NCBI RefSeq assembly: GCF_025426255.1
Contig: NZ_CP104861.1
Span: 2,666,001-2,730,000 of the forward strand
From: Pseudomonas fragi
GTDB taxonomy: Bacteria > Pseudomonadota > Gammaproteobacteria > Pseudomonadales > Pseudomonadaceae
Length of the DNA stretch: 64,000 bases
Direction: 5' to 3'
A program made the translations under genes and the position numbers. This document shows, in pieces, positions 45,504-53,973 of this stretch. Each line of letters opens with the position of its first letter. Within the stretch, counting starts at the first letter, position 1. The notes beneath the pieces are model-generated. The model was given only the letters and a program-made list of their open reading frames with translations. It was not told the DNA's origin and made no database searches.

Positions 45504-46778
45504 ATGAAACAGCTCAAAACTCTTCTTCCCGCCGCGTTATTCACCCTGTTTGTCGGACTTCCATCCGTCTCCAGTGCCGCCGATTTGACGATCTCGTGCG
45601 GAGCTGTGGGTGCGGAGTTGCAACTCTGCAAAGAGGCGGTCGATGCTTGGTCGAAACAGACCGGCAACAACGTCCAAGTGGTTTCCACGCCTAACTCGGC
45701 GACCGAGAGGTTGTCGTTCTACCAGCAAATTCTCAGCGCGCAGTCCACTGACATCGACATCATCCAAATCGACATGGTGTGGCCCGGCATGCTGGCCAAG
45801 CATCTGCTGGATCTGCGCGAAGTGCTGCCCGCCGATGCGACGCAAGGCTATTTCCAGGCGCAGGTGGATAACGCGACAGTGAATGGGCGGCTAGTGACGA
45901 TGCCGTGGTTCACCGACTCGGGCCTGCTGTACTACCGCAAGGACTTGCTCGAGAAATACAACAAGCAGGTTCCCCAGACCTGGGAGGAAATGACCACTAC
46001 CGCCCGGGATGTTCAACAGGCTGAACGCAACGCCGGGAACGCCAATGCGTGGGGTTATATCTTTCAGGGACGCGCTTACGAGGGGTTGACGTGTAATGCG
46101 CTGGAGTGGATCAGCAGCCAACCGGAAGGCGGCTTGGTCAATCCACGCGGAGATATCGTGATCAACAGTCAGGCCTCAAGAACTGCTTTGGCCCTGGCAA
46201 AAAGCTGGGTAGGCGACATCTCCCCGCGCGGCGTACTCAACTACACCGAGGAAGAAGGACGTGGCGTATTCCAGTCAGGAAATGCGCTGTTCATGCGTAA
46301 CTGGCCTTATGTCTGGGCCCTGGTACAAGGCCAGGACAGTGTCGTAAAAGACAAGGTCGGGGTCGCTCCCCTGCCCCGCGGCGGGATGACCGGCACCCAT
46401 GCATCCACTCTCGGTGGCTGGGGCCTGGCGGTATCGCGATACAGCGCTCATCCAGAACTCGCTGCAGAGTTAGTTAGCTACCTGACCAGTGCTCAACAGC
46501 AAAGACACCGCGCCCTGATAGGCGCCTATAACCCGGTTATCGAGTCGCTGTATCAAGATCCCGAATTGCTCGCGGCAATGCCTTACTACAGTCAGCTGCA
46601 CAGCATTCTCAACGACGGGGTCATGCGCCCCGCCTCAATAACCGCCGAGCGCTATCCACGGGTCTCCAATGCGTTCTTCGATCGAGTGCATGGCGTTCTG
46701 TCGGGCGAGTTACCTGTCGATCAGGCGCTGGCCGAACTGGAAAGCGAACTCACGCGCATCAAACGCAAAAACTGGTAA
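45504..46778 (+). CDS. ABC importer, sugar-binding protein
   Basis: A 424-residue periplasmic binding protein with a signal peptide (residues 1-26, ending VSSAA) and the sugar family 1 fold (FYQQILSAQSTDIDIIQIDM, PWFTDSGLLYYRKDLLEKYN). ATG 45504 (MKQLKTLL) is the natural start although the frame is open from 45321. First gene of the importer operon; predicted ligand sucrose or a related alpha-glucoside. Confidence 0.9.
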   Translation: MKQLKTLLPAALFTLFVGLPSVSSAADLTISCGAVGAELQLCKEAVDAWSKQTGNNVQVVSTPNSATERLSFYQQILSAQSTDIDIIQIDMVWPGMLAKHLLDLREVLPADATQGYFQAQVDNATVNGRLVTMPWFTDSGLLYYRKDLLEKYNKQVPQTWEEMTTTARDVQQAERNAGNANAWGYIFQGRAYEGLTCNALEWISSQPEGGLVNPRGDIVINSQASRTALALAKSWVGDISPRGVLNYTEEEGRGVFQSGNALFMRNWPYVWALVQGQDSVVKDKVGVAPLPRGGMTGTHASTLGGWGLAVSRYSAHPELAAELVSYLTSAQQQRHRALIGAYNPVIESLYQDPELLAAMPYYSQLHSILNDGVMRPASITAERYPRVSNAFFDRVHGVLSGELPVDQALAELESELTRIKRKNW

Positions 46779-46799
46779 GCCACAAGGAAGATAATAACC

Positions 46800-47762
46800 A
46801 TGCCTGCCTCTCTTACTCTTGCTGCCCATGATGAGCATCTGCTCACCAGGGAAACGCCCATACAACGTCGCCGAGTACGCGCCGCCTGGCTGTTTCTGGC
46901 ACCAATGCTGCTGTGTCTGGCCCTTGTCGCGGCCTGGCCGCTACTGCGGACATTCTGGTTCAGCCTGACCGACGCCAACCTAGCGGACAGCGGTGGCGGA
47001 TCCTTCGTGGGCTTGAGCAATTATCTGTTTCATGACGAGTCCAACTGGTCGGGCATCCTGGTTGATCCACAATGGTGGAACGCTGTGCGCAACACGTTGC
47101 ATTTCACCGTGGTGTCGGTGGGGCTGGAAATCGTTCTGGGGCTGTTGGTGGCGTTGCTGCTGAACATCAAGTTCACAGGCCGCTCCCTGGTGCGTGCGCT
47201 GATTCTGATTCCGTGGGCGATTCCTACCATTGTCTCGGCGAAGATCTGGTCATGGATGCTCAACGACCAGTTCGGGATCATCAATCATATGATGCTAAGC
47301 GTCGGCCTGATTGATGCCCCCCTGGCCTGGACAGCTGATGCGGACCTGTCGATGTGGGCGGTCATCATCGTCGACGTCTGGAAGACCGTACCTTTTGTCA
47401 CGCTACTGATGCTGGCTGCATTGCAGATGTTGCCGAGCGATTGTTACGAAGCTGCCAGGGTCGATGGTATTCATCCACTGAAAGTGTTCTGGCGCGTCAC
47501 GCTTCCACTTTTGATGCCCGCATTGTTGGTGGCGGCAATCTTCCGCATCCTCGATTCCCTGCGGGTATTCGACGTCATCTATGTGCTGACCTCAAACTCT
47601 TCCAGCACCATGAGCATGTCGGTCTATGCCCGCCAACACCTGGTGGAGTTCCAGGATGTTGGCTACGGCAGCGCAGCCTCAACTCTGCTGTTTCTGGTCG
47701 TTGCGGTAATCGCCATGCTTTATCTCTACCTCGGACGCCGTCAAATGGAGGTTCGATCATGA
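46800..47762 (+). CDS. ABC sugar importer permease, MalF type
   Basis: A 320-residue membrane protein with six hydrophobic helices and the EAA loop (YEAARVDGIHPLKVFWRVTL) that docks on the ATPase. AAGGAAG is the ribosome binding site. Overlaps the next permease gene by ATGA. Confidence 0.92.
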   Translation: MPASLTLAAHDEHLLTRETPIQRRRVRAAWLFLAPMLLCLALVAAWPLLRTFWFSLTDANLADSGGGSFVGLSNYLFHDESNWSGILVDPQWWNAVRNTLHFTVVSVGLEIVLGLLVALLLNIKFTGRSLVRALILIPWAIPTIVSAKIWSWMLNDQFGIINHMMLSVGLIDAPLAWTADADLSMWAVIIVDVWKTVPFVTLLMLAALQMLPSDCYEAARVDGIHPLKVFWRVTLPLLMPALLVAAIFRILDSLRVFDVIYVLTSNSSSTMSMSVYARQHLVEFQDVGYGSAASTLLFLVVAVIAMLYLYLGRRQMEVRS

Positions 47763-48601
47763 GCCTGCGCCAACTCAAAAAAACGCTGTTGCGCTTCGGG
47801 TTCTGGTGTCTGATCGGGGTTTTGTTGCTGTATGCGGTCTTCCCTTTCTATTACGCCATCGTGACCTCACTAAAGCCGTCCAGCGCCTTGTTCGAGGTCA
47901 GTTACTGGATCCACAATCCCGACTTCTCCAATTATGCGACGGTACTCCACCAAGCCTCATTCCTGCGGGCTATCGCTAACTCGCTGATAGTCTCGCTTTG
48001 CGTAGTGACGCTGGCGCTGTTCCTCAGTGTGACTGCCGCCTATGCCTTGGGAAGAGTGAAATTCCGTGGGCGTGGCACGGTATTGATGATGGTTCTCGGC
48101 GTGTCGATGTTTCCCCAGGTCGCTGTACTGTCGGGGCTGTTCGAAGTGATCCGCGCACTAGGTCTGTACAACACGTCTTGGGCGTTGATCCTGAGCTACA
48201 CCATTTTCACCCTGCCCTTCACTGTCTGGGTGCTGACCACGTTCATGGGGCAACTCCCTCATGAGCTGGAAGAAGCGGCAATCATGGATGGCGCTTCGCC
48301 CTGGGTCACGCTTACCCGGGTGCTGTTGCCACTGCTATGGCCCGCACTGGTTACCACGGGGTTGTTAGCCTTTATCGCCGCGTGGAACGAGTTCCTGTTC
48401 GCCTTGACCTTCACCCTCACAGATGCACAACGCACGGTGCCCGTCGCCATCGCCTTGATTTCCGGCGGTAGCCCCCATGAGCTGCCCTGGGGGCTGTTGA
48501 TGGCCGCATCGGTACTGGTCACCGTCCCACTGGTGATCCTGGTGCTGATCTTCCAGCGTCGAATCGTTTCCGGTCTCACTGCCGGTGCCCTAAAGGGTTG
48601 A
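47759..48601 (+). CDS. ABC sugar importer permease, MalG type
   Basis: A 280-residue partner permease with six helices and the EAA loop ELEEAAIMDGASPWVTLTRV. ATG 47759 overlaps the previous stop (ATGA), indicating coupled translation and a heterodimeric channel. Confidence 0.92.
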   Translation: MSLRQLKKTLLRFGFWCLIGVLLLYAVFPFYYAIVTSLKPSSALFEVSYWIHNPDFSNYATVLHQASFLRAIANSLIVSLCVVTLALFLSVTAAYALGRVKFRGRGTVLMMVLGVSMFPQVAVLSGLFEVIRALGLYNTSWALILSYTIFTLPFTVWVLTTFMGQLPHELEEAAIMDGASPWVTLTRVLLPLLWPALVTTGLLAFIAAWNEFLFALTFTLTDAQRTVPVAIALISGGSPHELPWGLLMAASVLVTVPLVILVLIFQRRIVSGLTAGALKG

Positions 48602-48628
48602 TGCCCAAAAACTACAAGGAACAGCATC

Positions 48629-49765
48629 GTGATCAAATTGAAGCTAGACAACGTGAACAAACAATTGGGCGGCGCGCGGATTCTTCGCGACGTTAGCCTG
48701 GAAATTGCTGCGGGTGAATTCGTGGTCTTCGTTGGCCCTTCGGGTTGCGGAAAGTCGACCCTGCTGCGACTGATCGCCGGGCTGGATTCGATCTGCGGCG
48801 GCGACCTGTTGATCGATGGGCGAAGGGTCAACGATCTGGAACCGCGCGAGCGTGGCGTCGGAATGGTGTTTCAGTCTTATGCTCTGTACCCGCACATGAG
48901 CGTCTACGACAACATCAGCTTTGGCCTCAAACTGGCCAAGACTGACAAGATCAGCTTGCGCGAGCGCGTGCTGAAAACCGCGCAAATCCTGCAATTGGAC
49001 AAGCTACTTCAACGCAAGCCAAAGGAGCTGTCTGGCGGACAGCGCCAGCGCGTGGCAATGGGTAGGGCCATGGCGCGGGAACCGGATATTTTGCTGTTCG
49101 ATGAGCCGCTCTCCAATCTGGATGCATCCTTGCGAGTGCAGATGCGCAACGAAATCGCCCGGCTGCATGATCGACTTGGTTCGACAATGATCTACGTCAC
49201 CCACGATCAAGTGGAGGCGATGACCCTGGCCGATAAGATTGTTGTGCTCAACGGCGGTCGCGTAGAGCAGGTCGGCTCACCGCGCGAACTCTATGAGCGT
49301 CCTGCAAGCCGCTTTGTCGCCGGTTTCCTCGGCTCGCCCAAAATGAATTTTCTGACGGCGCGCCTGCATGCCCCGGGAGAAACCAGTCTGGTCGACACCC
49401 CAGTGCTGGGCATGACCTCCCTGCCCTTCGATAGCTCGAACCTGGCGGCGGGTGCGCTGCTGACCATGGGGGTTCGCCCCGAGCACATCTCGCTCAAAGT
49501 GGCAGAGGCAGCCGCTGGAATCGTCGTGACCGGGGTTGAATACCTTGGCAGCGAAACCTATGTGCACCTCGAAACAGGACAGGACGAGCCACTGATCTGT
49601 CGTTGTGAGGTCAGCGCCGGATGGCAGGCTGGCGATCGGGTCGAACTGCAGCTGGACATCGACAAACTGCACCTGTTCGATGACGACGGCGCAGCCTTGA
49701 AGCGCACCCCACACATCATTGAAAACCTGCGCAGTGATGTGTCTCTGCACGCAGTCCGAGTATAG
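48629..49765 (+). CDS. ABC sugar importer ATPase, MalK/UgpC type
   Basis: A 378-residue ATPase: Walker A GPSGCGKST, signature LSGGQRQR, Walker B ILLFDEP, and a C-terminal TOBE regulatory domain. Starts at GTG 48629 after AAGGA. It powers the import of the sugar bound by the protein at 45504. Confidence 0.93.
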   Translation: MIKLKLDNVNKQLGGARILRDVSLEIAAGEFVVFVGPSGCGKSTLLRLIAGLDSICGGDLLIDGRRVNDLEPRERGVGMVFQSYALYPHMSVYDNISFGLKLAKTDKISLRERVLKTAQILQLDKLLQRKPKELSGGQRQRVAMGRAMAREPDILLFDEPLSNLDASLRVQMRNEIARLHDRLGSTMIYVTHDQVEAMTLADKIVVLNGGRVEQVGSPRELYERPASRFVAGFLGSPKMNFLTARLHAPGETSLVDTPVLGMTSLPFDSSNLAAGALLTMGVRPEHISLKVAEAAAGIVVTGVEYLGSETYVHLETGQDEPLICRCEVSAGWQAGDRVELQLDIDKLHLFDDDGAALKRTPHIIENLRSDVSLHAVRV

Positions 49766-49770
49766 GGCTT

Positions 49771-51273
49771 ATGACCATGTCGTCGAATGACCTCAGTGAT
49801 CCAATGCCTTCTTGCCTCGACCTTGCGCAGCGTGCACTGACTGATGGCCAGTCTCGCGTCATCCAGGATTATCGACCCGGTTATCATATCGCCCCGCCGG
49901 CAGGCTGGATGAACGACCCTAACGGGGTCGTGTACTTTCGTGGCGAATATCACGTTTTCTATCAACATTACCCCTTCGATGCGAAATGGGGCCCTATGTA
50001 TTGGGGGCATGCCAAGAGTGCCGATCTGGTTCATTGGCAGCATCTGCCCATCGCGCTAGCACCCGGCGAGGACTTCGACCGTGATGGTTGTTTTTCCGGT
50101 AGTGCAGTGGTGTGTGGAGATACGTTGGCACTGATCTACACCGGCCACAACTGGCTGGGAGAAGTGGGTGATGAACGCTTGATCCGTCAAGTTCAGTGCC
50201 TGGCCACCAGCACTGACGGCATCCAATTCGTCAAGCATGGCGCCGTCATCGAGACCCCGCCGCAAGACACCATCATGCACTTTCGCGACCCCAAGGTATG
50301 GAAGGAAAATGGCCATTGGTACCTCATTGCTGGCGCACGTCTGGGCGATATACCGCTGCTCCCGCTGTACCGTTCCACCGATCTGCACACCTGGGAGTTT
50401 CTTGACTATGTGGCAGGCGGCAGCGAGGGCGATGGCTATATGTGGGAGTGCCCGGATCTGTTTCGGCTAAACGGACACGATGTGCTGCTGTACTCGCCTC
50501 AAGGTATGCAATCCGAAGGTTACGAACGGCTCAACAAGTACCAGACGGGTTACCGAGTGGGCCGACTCGACAACGAGTGGCACTTCACCGGCGGGCCGTT
50601 TATCGAGCTGGATAATGGCCACGACTTCTATGCCGCACAAACGCTATTGGCCCCTGATGGGCGGCGCCTCGTGTGGGCCTGGCTCGACATGTGGGAAAGC
50701 CCGATGCCAAGCCAGGCTCATCATTGGTGCGGCATGCTCAGCTTGCCACGAGAACTTGAACTTTGTGCCGATCGCCTCTGCGTGTTTCCGGCACGGGAGC
50801 TCACCGCTCTGCGCGAGGCGCCGTTGCCGGGTACGCCCTGGTGGGATGAGCAGGGAACCCGAGGGGTGCCGGAAGTGAGTGGCGATATGCTGGAAATCCA
50901 TGTGCATCTGGATTTGCTCGGCTGCACCGATGGGCAGTTGGGAATCGCCCTGCGCTGTAGCGACGATGGTCATGAACAAACCCTGCTCTACTACGATGCG
51001 GTGTTGCAACGCCTGGTGCTTGACCGCTGCCGCTCGGGTGCGCAAGTCACCGGTCAGCGCAGCGTGTCGATAGACGCGACACAAAAGTCACTGGCACTGC
51101 GCGTGTTCCTCGATCGCTCGTCCATTGAGGTATTCGACGAAAACGGACGCTTCAGCCTCAGCAGTCGCATCTACCCACAACCCGGTAGTTTGGGTGTGAA
51201 GCTTCTTGCAAGCGGGAGTGGCGGACGAGTCTCGATTCCCAGGGCCTGGACTCTCGCCTCGGGATGGTTGTGA
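49771..51273 (+). CDS. GH32 sucrose hydrolase (invertase)
   Basis: A 500-residue glycoside hydrolase with all three catalytic acids: Asp49 in WMNDPNG (nucleophile), Asp173 in FRDPK (transition-state stabiliser) and Glu226 in WECPDLF (acid/base). The C-terminal beta-sandwich is present (LRVFLDRSSIEVFDENGRFS). It has no signal peptide, so it cleaves imported sucrose or sucrose-6-phosphate in the cytoplasm. With an ABC importer rather than a PTS, free sucrose is the likely substrate. Last gene of the operon, 5 bp after the ATPase. Confidence 0.92.
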   Translation: MTMSSNDLSDPMPSCLDLAQRALTDGQSRVIQDYRPGYHIAPPAGWMNDPNGVVYFRGEYHVFYQHYPFDAKWGPMYWGHAKSADLVHWQHLPIALAPGEDFDRDGCFSGSAVVCGDTLALIYTGHNWLGEVGDERLIRQVQCLATSTDGIQFVKHGAVIETPPQDTIMHFRDPKVWKENGHWYLIAGARLGDIPLLPLYRSTDLHTWEFLDYVAGGSEGDGYMWECPDLFRLNGHDVLLYSPQGMQSEGYERLNKYQTGYRVGRLDNEWHFTGGPFIELDNGHDFYAAQTLLAPDGRRLVWAWLDMWESPMPSQAHHWCGMLSLPRELELCADRLCVFPARELTALREAPLPGTPWWDEQGTRGVPEVSGDMLEIHVHLDLLGCTDGQLGIALRCSDDGHEQTLLYYDAVLQRLVLDRCRSGAQVTGQRSVSIDATQKSLALRVFLDRSSIEVFDENGRFSLSSRIYPQPGSLGVKLLASGSGGRVSIPRAWTLASGWL

Positions 51274-51361
51274 GCCGCGTCATTCAAGTCGCGAGATCAG
51301 GGGTCGCAAGATGGTGGTCGTCAGTTTCGCCAGCGTCTCTGGCGGTACCGCATACACCAGA

Positions 51362-51389
51362 GCCTGAGCGGGCTGATGCCCGCTCAGGC
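51362..51389. terminator. Long hairpin after the sucrose operon
   Basis: GCCTGAGCGGGC and GCCCGCTCAGGC form a perfect 12-bp stem with loop TGAT. There is no T run. It could be a terminator or a single REP-type element. Confidence 0.5.
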
Positions 51390-51474
51390 CGAGAGAAACT
51401 TGACGTCGTGTCCGAAGCCCAGAGGGTAAGGAGTTGGTCTACCTGAGGAGGCATTGCAGCCTTACCCTGATGAT

Positions 51475-52074
51475 TCATCCACTCTTTTTGCAGGTCATCT
51501 CCTTGGCACCGTAGCCCCAGGCCACCCGCGCTTCACCCTGGTGCTCCCAAAAGCTCTCATTTCGACCTTGGTAATGCGCGCCGCTGGCCGAGGGGACGGC
51601 CACCATTAATGATTGCTGATTCTTATAAGTTGCATTGATGGACGGTGGATCCGTCTGGAAGAACGTCACCACGACATTGCCGTCACTACCGCATTCAAAC
51701 TTCACCGGACCACTGGAAGCAACCAGTCCATAGCCTGCCTGGATTTCGACGATACGCTGGGTGTAGCTTTCGCGCAGGCATGTCTGCTGGTCCTCAGCTT
51801 TCCAACACTCGTCTCGGCCCTTGATCCAGCCACGTTGCTCGGCCTTGAGGATATTGGCCGCACTTGCGGCCTTCTTGAGGGCCGTGTCATAGACTCCGGC
51901 CAACGTGCGGTCCAGGGTCGACAGCTCATCACTCTGGCAAATCAGCGCTTCAGCGGAACTGGACATCGTCGGGCTGCACTTGAACGAAGGTCCAGTTTGA
52001 GCCTGGACGGCAGTGGCGAACCCTGCAGCCAGCAGTGCGAGCGGCAGGAAGGCTATTGAGTAATTGAAAGGCAT
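51475..52074 (-). CDS. Exported protein: LprI/DUF1311-like domain plus MliC lysozyme-inhibitor domain
   Basis: A 199-residue periplasmic protein. Signal peptide residues 1-25 (LALLAAGFATAVQA). The first domain has the DUF1311/LprI pattern (SAEALICQSDELSTLDRTLA, then AEQRGWIKGRDEC). The second resembles MliC C-type lysozyme inhibitors (VKFECGSDGNVVVTFF, SGAHYQGRNESFWEHQGEAR). ATG 52074 has GGAG upstream; the longer frame to 52152 is unlikely. It would protect the cell wall from host or competitor lysozyme. Confidence 0.8.
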   Translation of the reverse strand: MPFNYSIAFLPLALLAAGFATAVQAQTGPSFKCSPTMSSSAEALICQSDELSTLDRTLAGVYDTALKKAASAANILKAEQRGWIKGRDECWKAEDQQTCLRESYTQRIVEIQAGYGLVASSGPVKFECGSDGNVVVTFFQTDPPSINATYKNQQSLMVAVPSASGAHYQGRNESFWEHQGEARVAWGYGAKEMTCKKSG

Positions 52075-52159
52075 GAAGGTGCTCCTGTGAAGGTAAAAAG
52101 TGTAGGCAGTGACCCGACCAGCTGTTATCCATACGCCAACCTGTCGACTCAAGATAAAA

Positions 52160-52294
52160 ATGAACGCTCACTTGATACTGACAACGCTTTCGCTGGTCAG
52201 TCTGGCTTTTTCCTGCAAAAGAGGCAGATTTATAATTTATATGGGCGATACGGAAAAGCCCCCTGCCGCTGATATCAGAGATGGAGGGCTGTAG
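52160..52294 (+). CDS. Possible small exported peptide
   Basis: A 44-codon frame begins with a hydrophobic N-terminus (MNAHLILTTLSLVSLAFSCK) resembling a short signal or lipoprotein leader, followed by a hydrophilic tail (GDTEKPPAADIRDGGL). The ribosome binding site is weak. It may be spurious. Confidence 0.25.
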   Translation: MNAHLILTTLSLVSLAFSCKRGRFIIYMGDTEKPPAADIRDGGL

Positions 52295-52297
52295 AAC

Positions 52298-53382
52298 TCA
52301 GCGGGTGGGGAGCAGGAAAACTGTCATTGGCCACTGGACGCGCGCAGTGCCGTCATTGAACAAACCGACCCGATCCATTTGCGCCGCAGGCAACCAGAGC
52401 ATGCCCTCGCTATCAAGAAACGGGGCATCCACCCAATGCAAACGAGTATCGACGATTAACGTCTCGATACGTCCATCGGGTCGTCGGACCCGTATCGCAT
52501 CATGGGCCAGGTCCGAGAAGTACAGGTTCCCCTTGGCATCCATCACGGTGCCGCCCGTTGGCGGCAGATCAGCAAAAGATTCAACCCGGCTGGCGAGTTG
52601 CGCGGGCGTCAAGTCTGGCGCTGTCAGGTCGCTGATACGCACCTTGGACCATGGGCCCTGCAGGGGGCCGTAATACAACCATTGCCCGTCCGGGCTGACT
52701 TCCAGAGGATCGGCATTCACACGCAGCGCACTCCCCCCGGAGCCTTGACGGATTGGCCGCTTAGCACAATGTCTCTATCGCTCCCGGCGCTGACGGACTG
52801 ATGCCCGTCCAGCACGCGCCTGGCGCTGCCACTGAGTAGATCCAGAACGATGATGCCCGCGTTTCCCGCATCGGTCAGGAAGGCATAATTTCCCTGGAAC
52901 CGTACATCATCGATATAGCTGCCTGGCCGGGCGACCTCGACGGGAAAGAGATAAGTGCGCACCACACGTTTTTCAGCCAGGTCTATGGCGACGAGCTTGG
53001 CCCCATCCGGTATCGGGTTGCCACCAAACTCAGCAGCGCCGGTGTCCACCACCCACAGCGTGGTCTTCTCACGCCGCAGGGCGTTAATGTTGACGAACGC
53101 TTGCCGTGCATCCTTTGCCGGTGCCCAGGCATTCCACGCCGAATCCGGGTACGCAGCCCGCCGTCCTTGTCCATCGACAATACTCAACTGCGGTCCGCTG
53201 CCTGCGGTCCACCGGGGGCCTGCGACATAGGTTTGGCCTTCAAGGTGAGCCACTGCGTTCCAAATCTTCTCATGACTTTGCAGGGCTACTTCAAGGGTCG
53301 CAGGCCTGCTTTGCTGGCTTGCACAGCCCGTTAGCGCCACGGCCATTGCCAGCCCGTACCACCAAGGATCGACGCTGCTCAT
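52298..53382 (-). pseudogene. MRJP/Yellow-type beta-propeller lipoprotein, frameshifted
   Basis: Residues 1-221 (lipoprotein signal with lipobox LTGC, then SIVDGQGRRAAYPDSAWNAW, YIDDVRFQGNYAFLTDAGNA) and a second frame (NADPLEVSPDGQWLYYGPLQ, YFSDLAHDAIRVRRPDGRIE) together make one L-dopachrome-tautomerase-related propeller of about 360 residues. The frames part at a run of six C on the plus strand (52733-52738), a one-base slip. Either a pseudogene or a sequencing error. Function of bacterial members is unclear. Confidence 0.8.
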
Positions 53383-53487
53383 TGTGGAACCTCAGTAAAG
53401 GAATGCTGGGCCATGTTTATTCTTCTGATAAGGGTTGAAGAGTACTGCCCGACCAACAAAGCGTGGCGGGCAGCTTTAATGAGCGAT

Positions 53488-53805
53488 TTAAAATTCCTGG
53501 TTCGACACTTGCTCAAGAAAAATCAGTTGCAAGGGCTCATCGAGCAGGTCATCGGCGATGGCTGCAAATCGCTGGAAGTACGGCATGGCAAAGTGAGTAT
53601 CGAGTGCGGCTTGGTCCTCGAAGGCTTCGCGCATGTAAAAAGTGCCGCGTTCATCGCGCAACTCAAACAATACGTAGTCAAGGTTCCCCGGCTCCGCGCG
53701 TGTCGGCTCAACCAACGCCAACAGCGCCTCCTTCAAAACCTGCTGTTGACCAGCCTTGGCCTTGAGCACAGCGATTGATACCAACACTTTACTGGACACA
53801 TTCAT
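53488..53805 (-). CDS. Antibiotic-biosynthesis-monooxygenase (ABM) domain protein
   Basis: A 105-residue ferredoxin-like dimer protein (VLVSIAVLKAKAGQQQVLKE, FELRDERGTFYMREAFED, ALDTHFAMPYFQRF). Family members are quinol monooxygenases such as YgiN or act as small-molecule isomerases. ATG 53805 (MNVSSK) chosen. Divergent from the LysR-MFS chimera. Confidence 0.88.
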   Translation of the reverse strand: MNVSSKVLVSIAVLKAKAGQQQVLKEALLALVEPTRAEPGNLDYVLFELRDERGTFYMREAFEDQAALDTHFAMPYFQRFAAIADDLLDEPLQLIFLEQVSNQEF

Positions 53806-53954
53806 CATCAATTCTCCACTCCATCACGATCATTCAAATGCCAATACCGACGGCAGCACCCCGGCGTCAAAGCCATCGCTGCCGTGGCTCAGAAATGTGA
53901 CGATCATCTTCACCTTCCCAACAGCGGAGAAAAACCTGCAGAATCCGCCAACAC

Positions 53955-53973
53955 TTTCACTGCAGGAGTGAAA
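53955..53973. promoter_or_regulatory. Palindrome directly before the LysR-MFS chimera start
   Basis: TTTCACT-GCAGG-AGTGAAA has perfect 7-bp arms and a 5-bp centre and ends at the ATG, covering its ribosome binding site. A LysR protein bound there would block its own translation start region; autoregulation is likely. Confidence 0.5.

Noticed and set aside
53413..53778. Plus-strand 121-codon frame
   Set aside because: It is antisense to the ABM-domain gene, which has clear family motifs.
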